Source: Planctomycetota bacterium (GTDB lineage Bacteria > Planctomycetota > Phycisphaerae > UBA1845 > PWPN01). Taken from it: DNA of 64,000 bases. Below the pieces are notes generated by a model that saw only the letters and a program-made list of their open reading frames with translations, was not told the DNA's origin and searched no databases. The DNA lies in assembly GCA_022711465.1 (NCBI GenBank), contig JAKLEZ010000001.1, forward strand, positions 868,001 to 932,000, in the 5' to 3' direction. Below are positions 19,779 through 28,226 of this stretch, piece after piece (within the stretch, counting starts at the first letter, position 1; the number at the start of each line of letters is the position of its first letter). A program made the position numbers and the translations under genes.

Positions 19779-21320
19779 TCAGTAGATGTGCGTGCTTTCC
19801 GTTTCCTCCACGGGGGTGCTCAACATGTCGCTGGTCAGCTGGGTCTTGAACCGCGCGTCCTCGACTTTGGTGCCCTTCACGACCACGCGATAGACCGCTT
19901 TGGCCTTCGGAGCCAGCGAGGGCAGGGGATCGAACGTGACGGTCTTACCCTCGGCCTTGAATCTGGTCGGTCCGTCGGCGGAGATGTACTCCTCCTCGGG
20001 CGGCAGCGTGCACGTGATTCGAATGTTGCGATCTTCGGCCGTTCCCTGATTGACAACCGTGATGATGTAGGTTTCGGCGGCTCCGACCTCAATCGGGTCG
20101 GCGACGTCGACGACCTCGAGAAGGATGGCGGCTACGCCCTGCACCTGGGTAGTGGCGGAGGCTCGGGCACTTGCGCAGTAGGCGGTTGCCACGGCGTCAT
20201 CTCTGATGATGCCCGCCTTGCGACCGACGAAGGCCACGTCAACGCTCTTGGACGCACCGGGGGCGAGGGTGCCCAGAGCCCAAGTGACTTTGCCGTTTGC
20301 GTATTGCCCGTTATCGCTGGCTCTGAGGAACTCCCCGACGCCCGATACGGTGTCGACGAGCATGGTGTCCCTGGCCGCGGTGTCGCCCGTGTTGCTCACC
20401 GTGAGCCTGTATTCGGCGGGACGGCCGATGAACCGCACTTCGGGGCCGGTCTTGCTGACAGCCAGCACAGGCTGGCGTACAACGGTCTCGGTGCTGGCCT
20501 TAGCCGTGAAGCCGCCGAGGGCTGAGGCCGTCGCCTCGTTGACGAAGTTCCCGGTGCTTGCCGACCTGGCCTGGAAGGAGAATTCCCGAGATTCACCTGG
20601 TCTCAGGGCTCCCGCCTCGAAGGCAACCGTATTCTTGCCATCGCTCCCCTGCCAGTCCCGCGGGAGGTTATCTGTCACCCTCACGCCTTGCACCGTACCT
20701 GTCCCGCTGTTAGTGACCACCAACTTGATGGGAATCGTGTCGCAGACGAGGACTTCGGCCGGTGCGGTCTTGGTCAGCACCAGCTTCGGCTCGACGGTTT
20801 TGGTGGTCGCACACAGCTTGGTGCCGAATGTCACCGTGGCGCACCAGGTCAGTTCGTCCGGATGGTCGGTCGATCCGAGCACCCGGATCACGGTTCTTCC
20901 CCCACCCGGAAAGCCCTCATACCGCCAGATGGCCGTGTCGCCCTCCCTGCGCGTAGGTTCCGGATTGATCGTCTCGACCTTGAAGCTCTTGGGGAGCAGT
21001 TCGGTCAGGGTCACTTCGCCGAGGTCGCCACGGGTCAGATTGGTGAGGGTGATCTCGTAGTTAAAGCTCTGACCGCGGCGCACCTCCACCGGAGCGGTCC
21101 TCTCGAGCAGAATGACGCTGGTGGCGCGATCTCCGGTCGGAAACAGCTTCTCGGTCCGGGCGATGGCCGGATCATCTGTCGCCGGTGGTACCGCTGGTTG
21201 CGGGGTCGAGGGGGATCTGGTACTTCGAGGCGTGCCCTGGGCGCTGGCGATATCGGGCGATATCGCGAGCGCGAGAATCATGGATTGCACGATGACGCTG
21301 AATCGGGATCCTGAGGCCAT
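19779..21320 (-). CDS. DUF11 repeat surface protein 3
   Basis: A 513-residue exported protein, the closest paralogue of DUF11 protein 1. The signal peptide (about residues 1-28, ending near IASAQG) is followed by a Pro/Ser/Thr-rich linker. Four DUF11 units begin near SFNYEITLTNLTRGDLGEV, IPIKLVVTNSGTGTVQGV, AEYRLTVSNTGDTAARDT and ETYIITVVNQGTAEDRNI. Five cysteines (WCAT, LCAT, VCDT, YCAS, TCTL) align with those of protein 1. The C-terminal PVEETESTHIY is identical. ATG 21320 lies 11 bp after an AAAGGA sequence; an ATG four codons earlier is too close to it. Upstream are a candidate sigma-54 promoter (21390-21405) and operator array C. Confidence 0.85.
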   Translation of the reverse strand: MASGSRFSVIVQSMILALAISPDIASAQGTPRSTRSPSTPQPAVPPATDDPAIARTEKLFPTGDRATSVILLERTAPVEVRRGQSFNYEITLTNLTRGDLGEVTLTELLPKSFKVETINPEPTRREGDTAIWRYEGFPGGGRTVIRVLGSTDHPDELTWCATVTFGTKLCATTKTVEPKLVLTKTAPAEVLVCDTIPIKLVVTNSGTGTVQGVRVTDNLPRDWQGSDGKNTVAFEAGALRPGESREFSFQARSASTGNFVNEATASALGGFTAKASTETVVRQPVLAVSKTGPEVRFIGRPAEYRLTVSNTGDTAARDTMLVDTVSGVGEFLRASDNGQYANGKVTWALGTLAPGASKSVDVAFVGRKAGIIRDDAVATAYCASARASATTQVQGVAAILLEVVDVADPIEVGAAETYIITVVNQGTAEDRNIRITCTLPPEEEYISADGPTRFKAEGKTVTFDPLPSLAPKAKAVYRVVVKGTKVEDARFKTQLTSDMLSTPVEETESTHIY

Positions 21321-21389
21321 CTGAAAGACCATCCTTTCGCGATGAAGACTCCCAACTGAATGCCGTGAAGCTCCCTGAAAGCGATGCCG

Positions 21390-21405
21390 AGCAATTGCCC
21401 ACCCA
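21390..21405 (-). promoter_or_regulatory. Candidate sigma-54 (-24/-12) promoter of DUF11 gene 3
   Basis: The minus strand reads TGGGTGGGCAATTGCT. The invariant GG and GC are present with the required 10-bp spacing, and the -12 element TTGCT matches the consensus TTGCW fully. The -24 element TGGGTGG matches TGGCACG at TGG and the last G. It lies about 70 bp before the start codon and about 275 bp downstream of array C, the geometry expected for an enhancer-dependent promoter. Confidence 0.55.
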
Positions 21406-21678
21406 CCGGCTGGCCGAGTGATGCTGTCGGGTGTCGTTTCTCTACCCAAGTCAGGGTCCTGCTTGCGCTGAAAGCACCCGGCCTCGAAAGGGCACGGCAA
21501 CGCCGGCATCGGCCACCGACCGCGTCTGTGGCAATCTGCGCACTTAGCATATCAGCTGCCTGCGAACACACAATGTGGGGGCCGTTCGCGCCAATTGCCG
21601 GAAAACAGCGCCTCCGTGTTGTCTGGGGGCTTCACCGCGTCGGGCCGGCGCGAGGCTGATGACACGCGTCGAGGCATC

Positions 21679-21728
21679 TGAGACACACGACGTCTCAGGG
21701 GTGTCTCGCGACTGTATCATCTGAGACA
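21679..21728. promoter_or_regulatory. Composite TGTCTCA operator array C
   Basis: Half-sites read TGAGACA (21679), N5, CGTCTCA (21691), N4, TGTCTCG (21702), N4, TGTATCA (21713), N2, TGAGACA (21722). Order, spacing and even the TGTATCA variant at the fourth position agree with array B. It lies 358 bp upstream of DUF11 gene 3. Probably the upstream activating sequence of the sigma-54 promoter at 21390. Confidence 0.72.
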
Positions 21729-22259
21729 CCTGCTGTTCGGGCGTATTGCGGCCACGGCTGGGCCGTCCTTTGCCCCTCCCGCGATGTTCAGGAGGCAGTC
21801 TGGCAGGCAGTCGGTTGGGGGTCGGGCGACGTTGGCCTATTCACGGGCTGATGTCTCATGCCAGCCGGCAGCCCGGAGGCACGTGCAGTGAGGTGTGGCC
21901 GGAATGATGCATCCGGAGCGAATCCCTGGCCCCGCTCGATTCTGAAGTCGCCCTGCGGACGGAGACGGCCGAGTGCCGATATATCCCCCACGCCAGCTAG
22001 GCTTCCGGCTGGACCCGGGCATCGACCCTGCGGATTGGGTGACGGTTCGAACGAGACGCAGATCTTGCGCGTCGTCGATCGGGTGGAAGGTATGCCTGGG
22101 AAACGCGACCATCATGGGCGGGGGTGCCGGTGTCGATGTCCGGTGCAATGCCGGCTTCGAACGCGCTACAGGAGACCCTCGTGAGAGGTCGTCCGCGGTG
22201 CCGTGTCGGCGCCTTTCGACCGGGCCTGGATGGCGACATTACGCCAGGAGAACTGTGAG
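21729..22259. other. Intergenic, nothing recognised
   Basis: No open frame here has a ribosome site, a signal peptide or a recognisable motif. It probably holds the promoter of the small plus-strand gene that starts at 22260. Confidence 0.4.
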
Positions 22260-22628
22260 ATGTACGCAGACGTGGTCAGAAGGCATTCTGTCCTGATCGT
22301 TGTGGTCATGGCCTGCTCGGTGGCCTTGGTTTTCGCGACGACGGCCGGGGCGGCGTCCAAGGCTCGGAAGTACAAGTGCAGTGACGGCAAGTGTGTGCTC
22401 GTGAAATCGGCCCCTGCCGTTGCCACGTGTCGCATCGTGGGCGCTGCCACCGCGAAGACCAAGGACATTGGTCCGTCTCACGCGAAGGCGAAGAGGACTC
22501 AGACGCCTTCCGTCCAATCCAAGCACGCCGCCGCTTCGAAAGCGGTCACCCGCAAGCAGGTTCAATCGACCCGTGTGCCGAAACGCATCTCGTCCAAGGC
22601 TGAGCGGTCGTCTCGCGCCGGCCGGTGA
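22260..22628 (+). CDS. Small exported, very basic hypothetical protein
   Basis: A 122-residue protein. It has a hydrophobic N-terminal segment (HSVLIVVVMACSVALVFA, about residues 8-25) and an Ala-x-Ala type cleavage region (TTAGAASKA). A short Cys-containing stretch KYKCSDGKCVLVKSAP could form a disulfide hairpin. The remainder is a Lys/Arg/Ser/Thr-rich tail predicted to be disordered. ATG 22260 is preceded by AGGAG at spacing 9. No family recognised; the composition would suit binding to an anionic polymer. It stands alone on the plus strand between the DUF11 island and the phosphate genes. Confidence 0.55.
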   Translation: MYADVVRRHSVLIVVVMACSVALVFATTAGAASKARKYKCSDGKCVLVKSAPAVATCRIVGAATAKTKDIGPSHAKAKRTQTPSVQSKHAAASKAVTRKQVQSTRVPKRISSKAERSSRAGR

Positions 22629-23230
22629 CGATGAGCCGGTCAGCACGAGGCACCTGATTGAGGAGCGGGTCGCGTCGGACGGGTCAAGAGTGTCCGTCTT
22701 GCGCTTCTTGGCGGCGGTTGGGCTTGTGGAGACCGGACCGCGAGCACCGTCGCCGCTCGGGGAAGAGATGCGGGACCTCTGAGTTTTCGCCCTGGCCGCT
22801 GCTGACAAAACCGCCCCTACCTGCGACCATGACTTTCGAGAAGCGGCAAAGGGAGATACCTGATGAGGGTGCGGCGCCACCACCAGCGGCATGCCTTGCG
22901 CGCCTTCCACGAGCATTGACATGAGTCCTTGGGCTTACGATGATGCCTCTATCTGGGGCAGATCAAGACCGGTGCAAACGGTGGTCTGGCTGACACGAGC
23001 GTAATGAGACGGTGCCCGGAGTAACTCCTCAAGGCGGTCATGGGCCGTGGGTGTTCCTGGAGTTGACGGGGTCCGACCGTGAGGGGCATGGTGCCACACT
23101 CGCGAGTTGAACTCATGAGGCACACGTCACCTTGGTCAGAAGGCACCCGGTGGAGTCGCCCGTCGGATCCATGCCGTCCGCGGAACCGGCCGCCGATTGT
23201 GTGGGTTGCCCAAGGACTGTGAGGTTGCCC
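22629..23230. other. Intergenic, nothing recognised
   Basis: About 600 bp before the PhoR-like kinase without a convincing gene. No Pho-box repeat like the one upstream of pstS was seen here. Confidence 0.4.
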
Positions 23231-25123
23231 ATGCGGAGGCCGAGCACGCTTTTCTGGAAGCTCTTCCTGGGGACGACCTTTCTGATCGTTGCCGTTCTCG
23301 TCATTTGCACCTGGCAGATTGTGGGCCAGGTGGACCGCTTGCTCGAGGAGCAGATGGCAGAGCATCTCCGACTGCAGGCGATGACGATCGGATCGGCCGT
23401 TTGCGACCGGTTTGATCCGGCTCACGCTGAGGAATTGAACCGCCTGGCCAAGGAATTGGGCCGCGGCGCCCAGAATGAGCTGCGGGTGACCTTGCTTCTC
23501 CGGGATGGCAGTGTGCTGGCCGACTCCATGGCGGATCCGTCGACCATGGACTCACACGCCAATCGCAAGGAGGTCGTTCAGGCCCTGACCACCGGCCTGG
23601 GAGAGGACGCGCACCACTCTCGAACCGTTGATCGGCCGATGAAATACACCGCGTTGCGGGTAGGACCGGCCGACGCTCCGCTGGGGGTGGTTCGGGTATC
23701 GATGGCCATCCAGACGATCGGCCAGCGAGAGGGGACGATTCACCGGCTGATCTGGACCATTGTTCTTCTCGGTCTTGTGGCCGCCGCCGCCTTTGCGATG
23801 GGGCTGGCCCGGTTGTGGAGCCGCCCGATCAGCCGGATCACGGCAATGGCCCGGAGCCTGGCCCGCGGCGATCTGTCTGCCCGGGTTCCTGTGGAGAGCC
23901 ACGATGAGATGGGCATGCTTGCGCGATCGATGAACGAGATGGGCAACAACCTAGCCGAGCAACTCGCGATGATCGATCGGCAGCGACGGACGCTGGAATC
24001 GCTGCTGACTCAGTTGCGGGAGGGCGTCATTGTGGCGGGCGCGGATGGTCGGATTCTCCTGATGAATCCTGCCGCGACGCGGATGCTGGGCCTTGCCGCC
24101 CGTGCGGCCGCGCGGCCGGAGTCGTTTGTCGGGCGGCCGGTTGAGCAGTGCATCCTTCATCACGATCTGCAGCAGATGTTGTTACAGCGTCTCCACGGGC
24201 AACTCGAAGCTGGCGGGATTGCCGAAGGCCACGCCAGCGCGACGACGAGAAAGATCAGCGTCCACCGTGGCGAGGAGGACGGGGCGCTGGTGCTGCTGGC
24301 GACCGCCTCGGATATCGTTCTGCCCGATCCCGGCCAGGCGCCGGATGGTTCGAGCGAGGGCCAGACGCTCGGTCGAATCGTCCTTCTCGCCGACATCACC
24401 GAGCTCAACCGGATGGTCCGAGTGAGGACGGATTTCGCCGCCAACGCCTCTCACGAACTGCGGACACCGCTTTCGGCGATCCGAGGGGCCGTTGAGACGC
24501 TGACAAGCCTGGACTGGGAGAAGGACCCGGAAGCCACCCGCCAGTTCTTGGGCATGATTGACCGCCAGAGCAACCGGATGCTGCTCATGGTTTCGGATCT
24601 GCTCGATCTATCCCGGATTGAATCTTCGCCGGGCCAGTACAAGCCGCAGGAGCTGAACCTGCCCGCCGTTCTGGATGAGCTGCGTTCGCGGTTCGAGGAA
24701 CGGCTGGTGGAGAAGGATCTTCACTGGGTTGTGGATCTGCCGCCGGGACTGAAGTCCATGACCGCCAGCCCGCACCTGCTTCGCTGCATCATCGACAATT
24801 TGGTCGACAATGCCATCAAGTTTACCGACCCGGGGGGGCGCATTTCGGTGACGTGTCGGTGCCTGGCGGCGGAGAGTGGCAAAGCGACGGCCGTCTCCAT
24901 TGAGGTTGAGGACACCGGCTGCGGCATCGCCGAGGATGAGCAGGACCGGGTGTTCGAGCGATTCTACCAAGTCGAGCGAGCCCGCACCGGCCCGGACCGC
25001 GGGACGGGTCTCGGCCTTTCCATTGTTCGCCACGCGGTAGCGGCTATGAACGGGAGTGTCACCCTTCGGAGCAAGCTGGGCGAGGGCACCTGCATTACGG
25101 TGATCATTCCCCAGGGGTCGTGA
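23231..25123 (+). CDS. phoR: PhoR-like sensor histidine kinase
   Basis: A 630-residue membrane histidine kinase. TM1 is at about residues 8-30 (LFLGTTFLIVAVLVICTW), followed by an extracytoplasmic domain of about 140 residues. TM2 is at about 173-195, then HAMP (RPISRITAMARSLARGDLSA), PAS (LREGVIVAGADGRILLMNPA), HisKA with FAANASHELRTPLSAIRG (phospho-His near 408) and HATPase. The N box is IIDNLVDNAIKF, G1 is EDTGCGIAEDE and G2 is GTGLGLSIV. The layout and the downstream convergent pst-phoU operon indicate PhoR. The start at 23231 has GAGG at spacing 6; an upstream in-frame ATG at 23132 would add 33 residues. No response regulator gene is adjacent, so its PhoB/PhoP partner must lie elsewhere. 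Confidence 0.88.
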   Translation: MRRPSTLFWKLFLGTTFLIVAVLVICTWQIVGQVDRLLEEQMAEHLRLQAMTIGSAVCDRFDPAHAEELNRLAKELGRGAQNELRVTLLLRDGSVLADSMADPSTMDSHANRKEVVQALTTGLGEDAHHSRTVDRPMKYTALRVGPADAPLGVVRVSMAIQTIGQREGTIHRLIWTIVLLGLVAAAAFAMGLARLWSRPISRITAMARSLARGDLSARVPVESHDEMGMLARSMNEMGNNLAEQLAMIDRQRRTLESLLTQLREGVIVAGADGRILLMNPAATRMLGLAARAAARPESFVGRPVEQCILHHDLQQMLLQRLHGQLEAGGIAEGHASATTRKISVHRGEEDGALVLLATASDIVLPDPGQAPDGSSEGQTLGRIVLLADITELNRMVRVRTDFAANASHELRTPLSAIRGAVETLTSLDWEKDPEATRQFLGMIDRQSNRMLLMVSDLLDLSRIESSPGQYKPQELNLPAVLDELRSRFEERLVEKDLHWVVDLPPGLKSMTASPHLLRCIIDNLVDNAIKFTDPGGRISVTCRCLAAESGKATAVSIEVEDTGCGIAEDEQDRVFERFYQVERARTGPDRGTGLGLSIVRHAVAAMNGSVTLRSKLGEGTCITVIIPQGS

Positions 25124-25156
25124 GGGTGTCCACCGCGCTGGGGTTGGAGGCGCCGG

Positions 25157-25822
25157 CTAGGCGGGGGCAACCGGCTTGTGCCGCACGATCTCCCCTTCCA
25201 CGAGGTAGATGACATCCTCGGCGATGTTGGTCGCTCCGTCGGCGATGCGTTCGAGGAGGCGGCTGACCGACGAGTAGTTGAGCAGTGAGTCCATCTGATC
25301 GGGACTCTTGTGGAGTGCGGCCCTGATCTTGTCATACATCTCGCGGTTGAGGGCATCGACTTCATCGTCCAGCGCCCGCACCTGGCGTGCCCGCTGCGCG
25401 TCCTGGTGCATCAGGGCGTCCAGGCTTCCGCGGAACATGGCCAGCACCTTCTTGTTCATCTGGGCGAAGTCGAACAACTCCCTGACGGGCGGTTGATCAC
25501 AGAGGCAAAGGGCTCGCTCGGCGATGTTAACCGCCAGGTCGCCGACCCGCTCGATGTCGTTGTTGATCTTCATCGCGGCGACGATGAACCGCAGATCGGT
25601 TGCCACCGGCTGGTATAGGGCGAGGAGTTTCAGGCATTCCTCCTCGATATCGACCTCGGTCTGGTCGATCGCGGCGTCGCCTTCGATGATCTTCCGCGCG
25701 AGGTCGCGGTCGCGCGTGTTGACGGCCGCAACCGCTTCCTGGACGGTTTTCTCGACCGTAGCCGCGAGGGCGATGATCTTGTTCTTGAGTCGCTCGACTT
25801 CGCGTTGCAGGTGTGTGGCCAT
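25157..25822 (-). CDS. phoU: Phosphate transport system regulator PhoU
   Basis: A 221-residue cytoplasmic protein made of two three-helix PhoU repeats. Typical motifs are VQEAVAAVNTRDRDLARKII (first repeat, with the acidic metal-binding helix QTEVDIEEECLKLLALYQPV) and the conserved TDLRFIVAAMKINNDIERVG then DLAVNIAERA. The second repeat has SRLLERIADGATNIAEDVIY. PhoU links Pst transporter state to PhoR and prevents phosphate over-uptake. It is the last gene of the pst operon, 30 bp after pstB1, with GGAG at spacing 7. It is convergent with phoR with 33 bp between the stop codons. Confidence 0.95.
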   Translation of the reverse strand: MATHLQREVERLKNKIIALAATVEKTVQEAVAAVNTRDRDLARKIIEGDAAIDQTEVDIEEECLKLLALYQPVATDLRFIVAAMKINNDIERVGDLAVNIAERALCLCDQPPVRELFDFAQMNKKVLAMFRGSLDALMHQDAQRARQVRALDDEVDALNREMYDKIRAALHKSPDQMDSLLNYSSVSRLLERIADGATNIAEDVIYLVEGEIVRHKPVAPA

Positions 25823-25852
25823 GATTGTTCTCCAGGCGGTCTTTCACCCTCA

Positions 25853-26608
25853 TCATCCGTAACGGCCGGACACGTATTCCTCGGTCCGCTTGTCGCTTGG
25901 TTTCTCGAAGATGCCCGCGGTGGGACCGTATTCCACCAACTCACCCAGCAGCATGAAGGCCGTTTCGCTCGACACTCGCGCGGCCTGCTGCATATTGTGG
26001 GTGACGATGACAATCGTGTACTTTTCGGCGAGATTCCGCATCAGCTCCTCGATGTGCTCGGTCGCGATGGGGTCGAGGGCGGAGCAGGGTTCGTCCATGA
26101 GCAGCACTTCCGGTTCGACCGCCAGCAGCCGGGAGATGCACAGGCGCTGCTGCTGCTCGGGAGAGAGTCCGAGGGCGGACATGTCGAGCCGGTCCTTGAC
26201 CTCGTCCCACAGCCAGGTGGCTCTGAGGCTGGCCTCGACCACTGCCTCCAGCCGGGCCTTGTCGGGTGCCTCGTGCACGCGGAGCCCGTAGGCCACGTTC
26301 TCGAAGACGGACAGCGGGAAGGGGTTGGGGCGCTGGAAGACCAGGCCGACCTTCCGCCGGAGCTGGGTGAGGCTGGTTGAAGGATTGTAGATGTCTGAGC
26401 CGTCGAGGAGGATCCGGCCAGTCACACGCACGCCCCCGATGAGCTCGTTCATTCGGTCGAAGCAGCGTAGCAGTGTGGACTTTCCGCATCCGGACGGCCC
26501 GATAATCGCAGTGATCGCCCGGGGCCGAATCGCGAGGTTGACGTCAATCAGGGCGTGGAATTCCCCGTAGTGAAGGTTGAGTTCCGATGCCTGTATCTTG
26601 TAGTCCAT
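25853..26608 (-). CDS. pstB: Phosphate ABC transporter ATP-binding protein PstB (copy 1, altered signature motif)
   Basis: A 251-residue NBD of the Pst importer. Walker A is GPSGCGKST (Lys43), the Q-loop is VFQRPNPFP (Gln92), Walker B is [12 protein letters not shown] and the H-loop is IVTHN (His204); all are canonical. The ABC signature, normally LSGGQ, reads LSPEQ at 148-152, which removes the glycines that contact the ATP gamma-phosphate bound by the partner subunit. The pattern is complementary to copy 2, which keeps LSGGQ but lacks the Q-loop Gln and H-loop His, so the two probably pair. It is 9 bp downstream of copy 2 and 30 bp upstream of phoU. Confidence 0.93.
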   Translation of the reverse strand: MDYKIQASELNLHYGEFHALIDVNLAIRPRAITAIIGPSGCGKSTLLRCFDRMNELIGGVRVTGRILLDGSDIYNPSTSLTQLRRKVGLVFQRPNPFPLSVFENVAYGLRVHEAPDKARLEAVVEASLRATWLWDEVKDRLDMSALGLSPEQQQRLCISRLLAVEPEVLLMDEPCSALDPIATEHIEELMRNLAEKYTIVIVTHNMQQAARVSSETAFMLLGELVEYGPTAGIFEKPSDKRTEEYVSGRYG

Positions 26609-26617
26609 ACTCCGTGC

Positions 26618-27388
26618 CTATCCGAACTGCCCGACCAGGTAGTCGTTGGTTCGCTGATGCTTCGGGCGACTGAACAGCTGTCCTGTCGGACCGATTTCGA
26701 TCAATTCCCCCATCAGGAGGAACGCCGTCCGATCCGAAGCCCGGGCGGCCTGCTTGGTATTGTTGGTCACCAGCACGATGGAGTGCCTGGCCTTGAGGTC
26801 GAGGAGGGCGTCTTCGATCTTGGCCGTTGAAATGGGATCCAGCCCGGAGCACGGCTCGTCGAGGATGAGCACTTCGGGTTGGAGGGCCAACACCCGGGCC
26901 AGGCACAGACGCTGCTGCTGGCCGCCGGAGAGGTTGTGGGCCGGCTCCTGGAGGCGGTCTTTGACCTCGTCCCAGAGGACTGCGCCCTTGAGAGCCGCCT
27001 CGATCCGCCGGTCGTGCTCGGTACGGTCCCGTACACCCAACAGCTTGAGCCCGTAGACCAGGTTCTCATGGATTGACCAGGGAAGCGGGACGGGGACCGC
27101 GTAGACCATGCCGACCCGGCGACGAAGCTGGGCCACGTCCATCGCGGGTTCGTAGATATCCTGATCGTCGAGGAGGATCTGGCCGGTGCGAGTGAACCCG
27201 CGATCGAGATCATTGAGTCGGTTCAGGCATCGCAGGAAAGTGGTTTTGCCGCTGGCGGCCGGTCCGATGATCGCGAGTCGCTCGTCGGGCAGAATGTCCA
27301 GGCTGAGGCTCCGGAGCACCGGTTCGCCCCCGAAGCCCGCGGTGAAGTCCCGAACCCGCATCTTTGCCTGGGGGCCGGCGTCACCCAT
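26618..27388 (-). CDS. pstB: PstB-like phosphate ABC transporter ATP-binding protein (copy 2, Q-loop and H-loop changed)
   Basis: A 256-residue PstB-type NBD. Walker A is GPAASGKTT (Lys48), the signature LSGGQQQR is intact (153-160) and Walker B is LILDEPCSGLDP. Two catalytic elements are changed. The Q-loop reads VYAVPVPLP (Ala97 for Gln) and the H-loop reads LVTNN (Asn209 for His). Asn209 was checked on the DNA as CTG GTG ACC AAC AAT. Such a subunit probably binds ATP but hydrolyses it poorly at its own site. It supplies the only canonical signature for the site of PstB1. The start at 27388 overlaps the pstA stop by 8 bp. Confidence 0.9.
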   Translation of the reverse strand: MGDAGPQAKMRVRDFTAGFGGEPVLRSLSLDILPDERLAIIGPAASGKTTFLRCLNRLNDLDRGFTRTGQILLDDQDIYEPAMDVAQLRRRVGMVYAVPVPLPWSIHENLVYGLKLLGVRDRTEHDRRIEAALKGAVLWDEVKDRLQEPAHNLSGGQQQRLCLARVLALQPEVLILDEPCSGLDPISTAKIEDALLDLKARHSIVLVTNNTKQAARASDRTAFLLMGELIEIGPTGQLFSRPKHQRTNDYLVGQFG

Positions 27389-28226
27389 TTCGGCCTCCCT
27401 TGGCAGCGAACCTCTGCATGAGCCAGTAGGCGCAGAGGTTGATCACCAGGATCGAGATCACCAGCACGGAGGCGGTGGCATAGGCGTTGGACATGGAGAT
27501 TCCCTCGCGCGAGAGAATGTAGAAGTGCAGGGCCAGCGTCCGTGAGGAGTCGAAGAGTGAATGCGGCAGCCCGAGGGCGGAGCCGGCGGTGAGCATGACC
27601 GCCGCTGTCTCGCTGATACTCCGCCCGAGGGAGAGCACGATTCCCGTTCCGATCCCTGGCAGGGCGGATTGGAGCACCACATGCCACACCATCTGCCAGC
27701 GGGTACTGCCCAGTCCGTAACTGACCTCCCGGTAAGCGTAGGGCACGGCGCGGATCGCTTCCTCGCTGGTCCGTATGATGGTCGGCAACACCATCAGGGC
27801 GAGTGTCAGGGCGCCGGAGATCACCGACAGGCCGAGCTTCAAAGTGATCGCGAAGAAGACGAATCCGAACAGGCCGAAGATGATGGAGGGAATACCCGCC
27901 AAGCAGTCCGCCCCGAAGCGGATCACCGCCGTGAGCCGCCCCTCGCGGGTGTATTCCGTGAGGTAGATCGCGGTGGCCACGCCGATCGGGGCGGCGATGA
28001 GCACGGCGAGGCCGGCCACGATCAAGGTGCCGACGATCATTGGGAAGATGCCGCCCCTGCGACCCATGCTCTCGGGCGACTGCGTGAGGAAGTCCCAGGT
28101 CAGGTGCGGCAGCCCGTGGACCAGGATGAAGGCGATGATGAACAGCAGCACGCCAATGGTGACGGCGGCCATGATCCACATGAACGCGACGGTCATCCGC
28201 TCGGCAACGACCGGCGAGAGCCTCAT
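27381..28226 (-). CDS. pstA: Phosphate ABC transporter permease PstA
   Basis: A 281-residue permease with six transmembrane segments. The first is MWIMAAVTIGVLLFIIAFIL. The cytoplasmic EAA loop, which docks to the ATPases, is around EEAIRAVPYAYREVSYGLGS then TRWQMVWHVVLQSALPGI, followed by GRSISETAAVMLTAGSA, typical of PstA. The start ATG at 28226 overlaps the pstC stop by 4 bp (ATGA). A longer upstream reading exists, but it only shadows pstC codons. Two NBD subunits follow, consistent with a PstC/PstA heterodimer served by two different ATPases. Confidence 0.95.
   Translation of the reverse strand: MRLSPVVAERMTVAFMWIMAAVTIGVLLFIIAFILVHGLPHLTWDFLTQSPESMGRRGGIFPMIVGTLIVAGLAVLIAAPIGVATAIYLTEYTREGRLTAVIRFGADCLAGIPSIIFGLFGFVFFAITLKLGLSVISGALTLALMVLPTIIRTSEEAIRAVPYAYREVSYGLGSTRWQMVWHVVLQSALPGIGTGIVLSLGRSISETAAVMLTAGSALGLPHSLFDSSRTLALHFYILSREGISMSNAYATASVLVISILVINLCAYWLMQRFAAKGGRNG

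Noticed and set aside
22239..22922. 227-codon minus-strand frame over the small basic protein
   Set aside because: No ribosome site, Arg/Ser-rich without domain; the plus-strand frame has AGGAG and a signal peptide.
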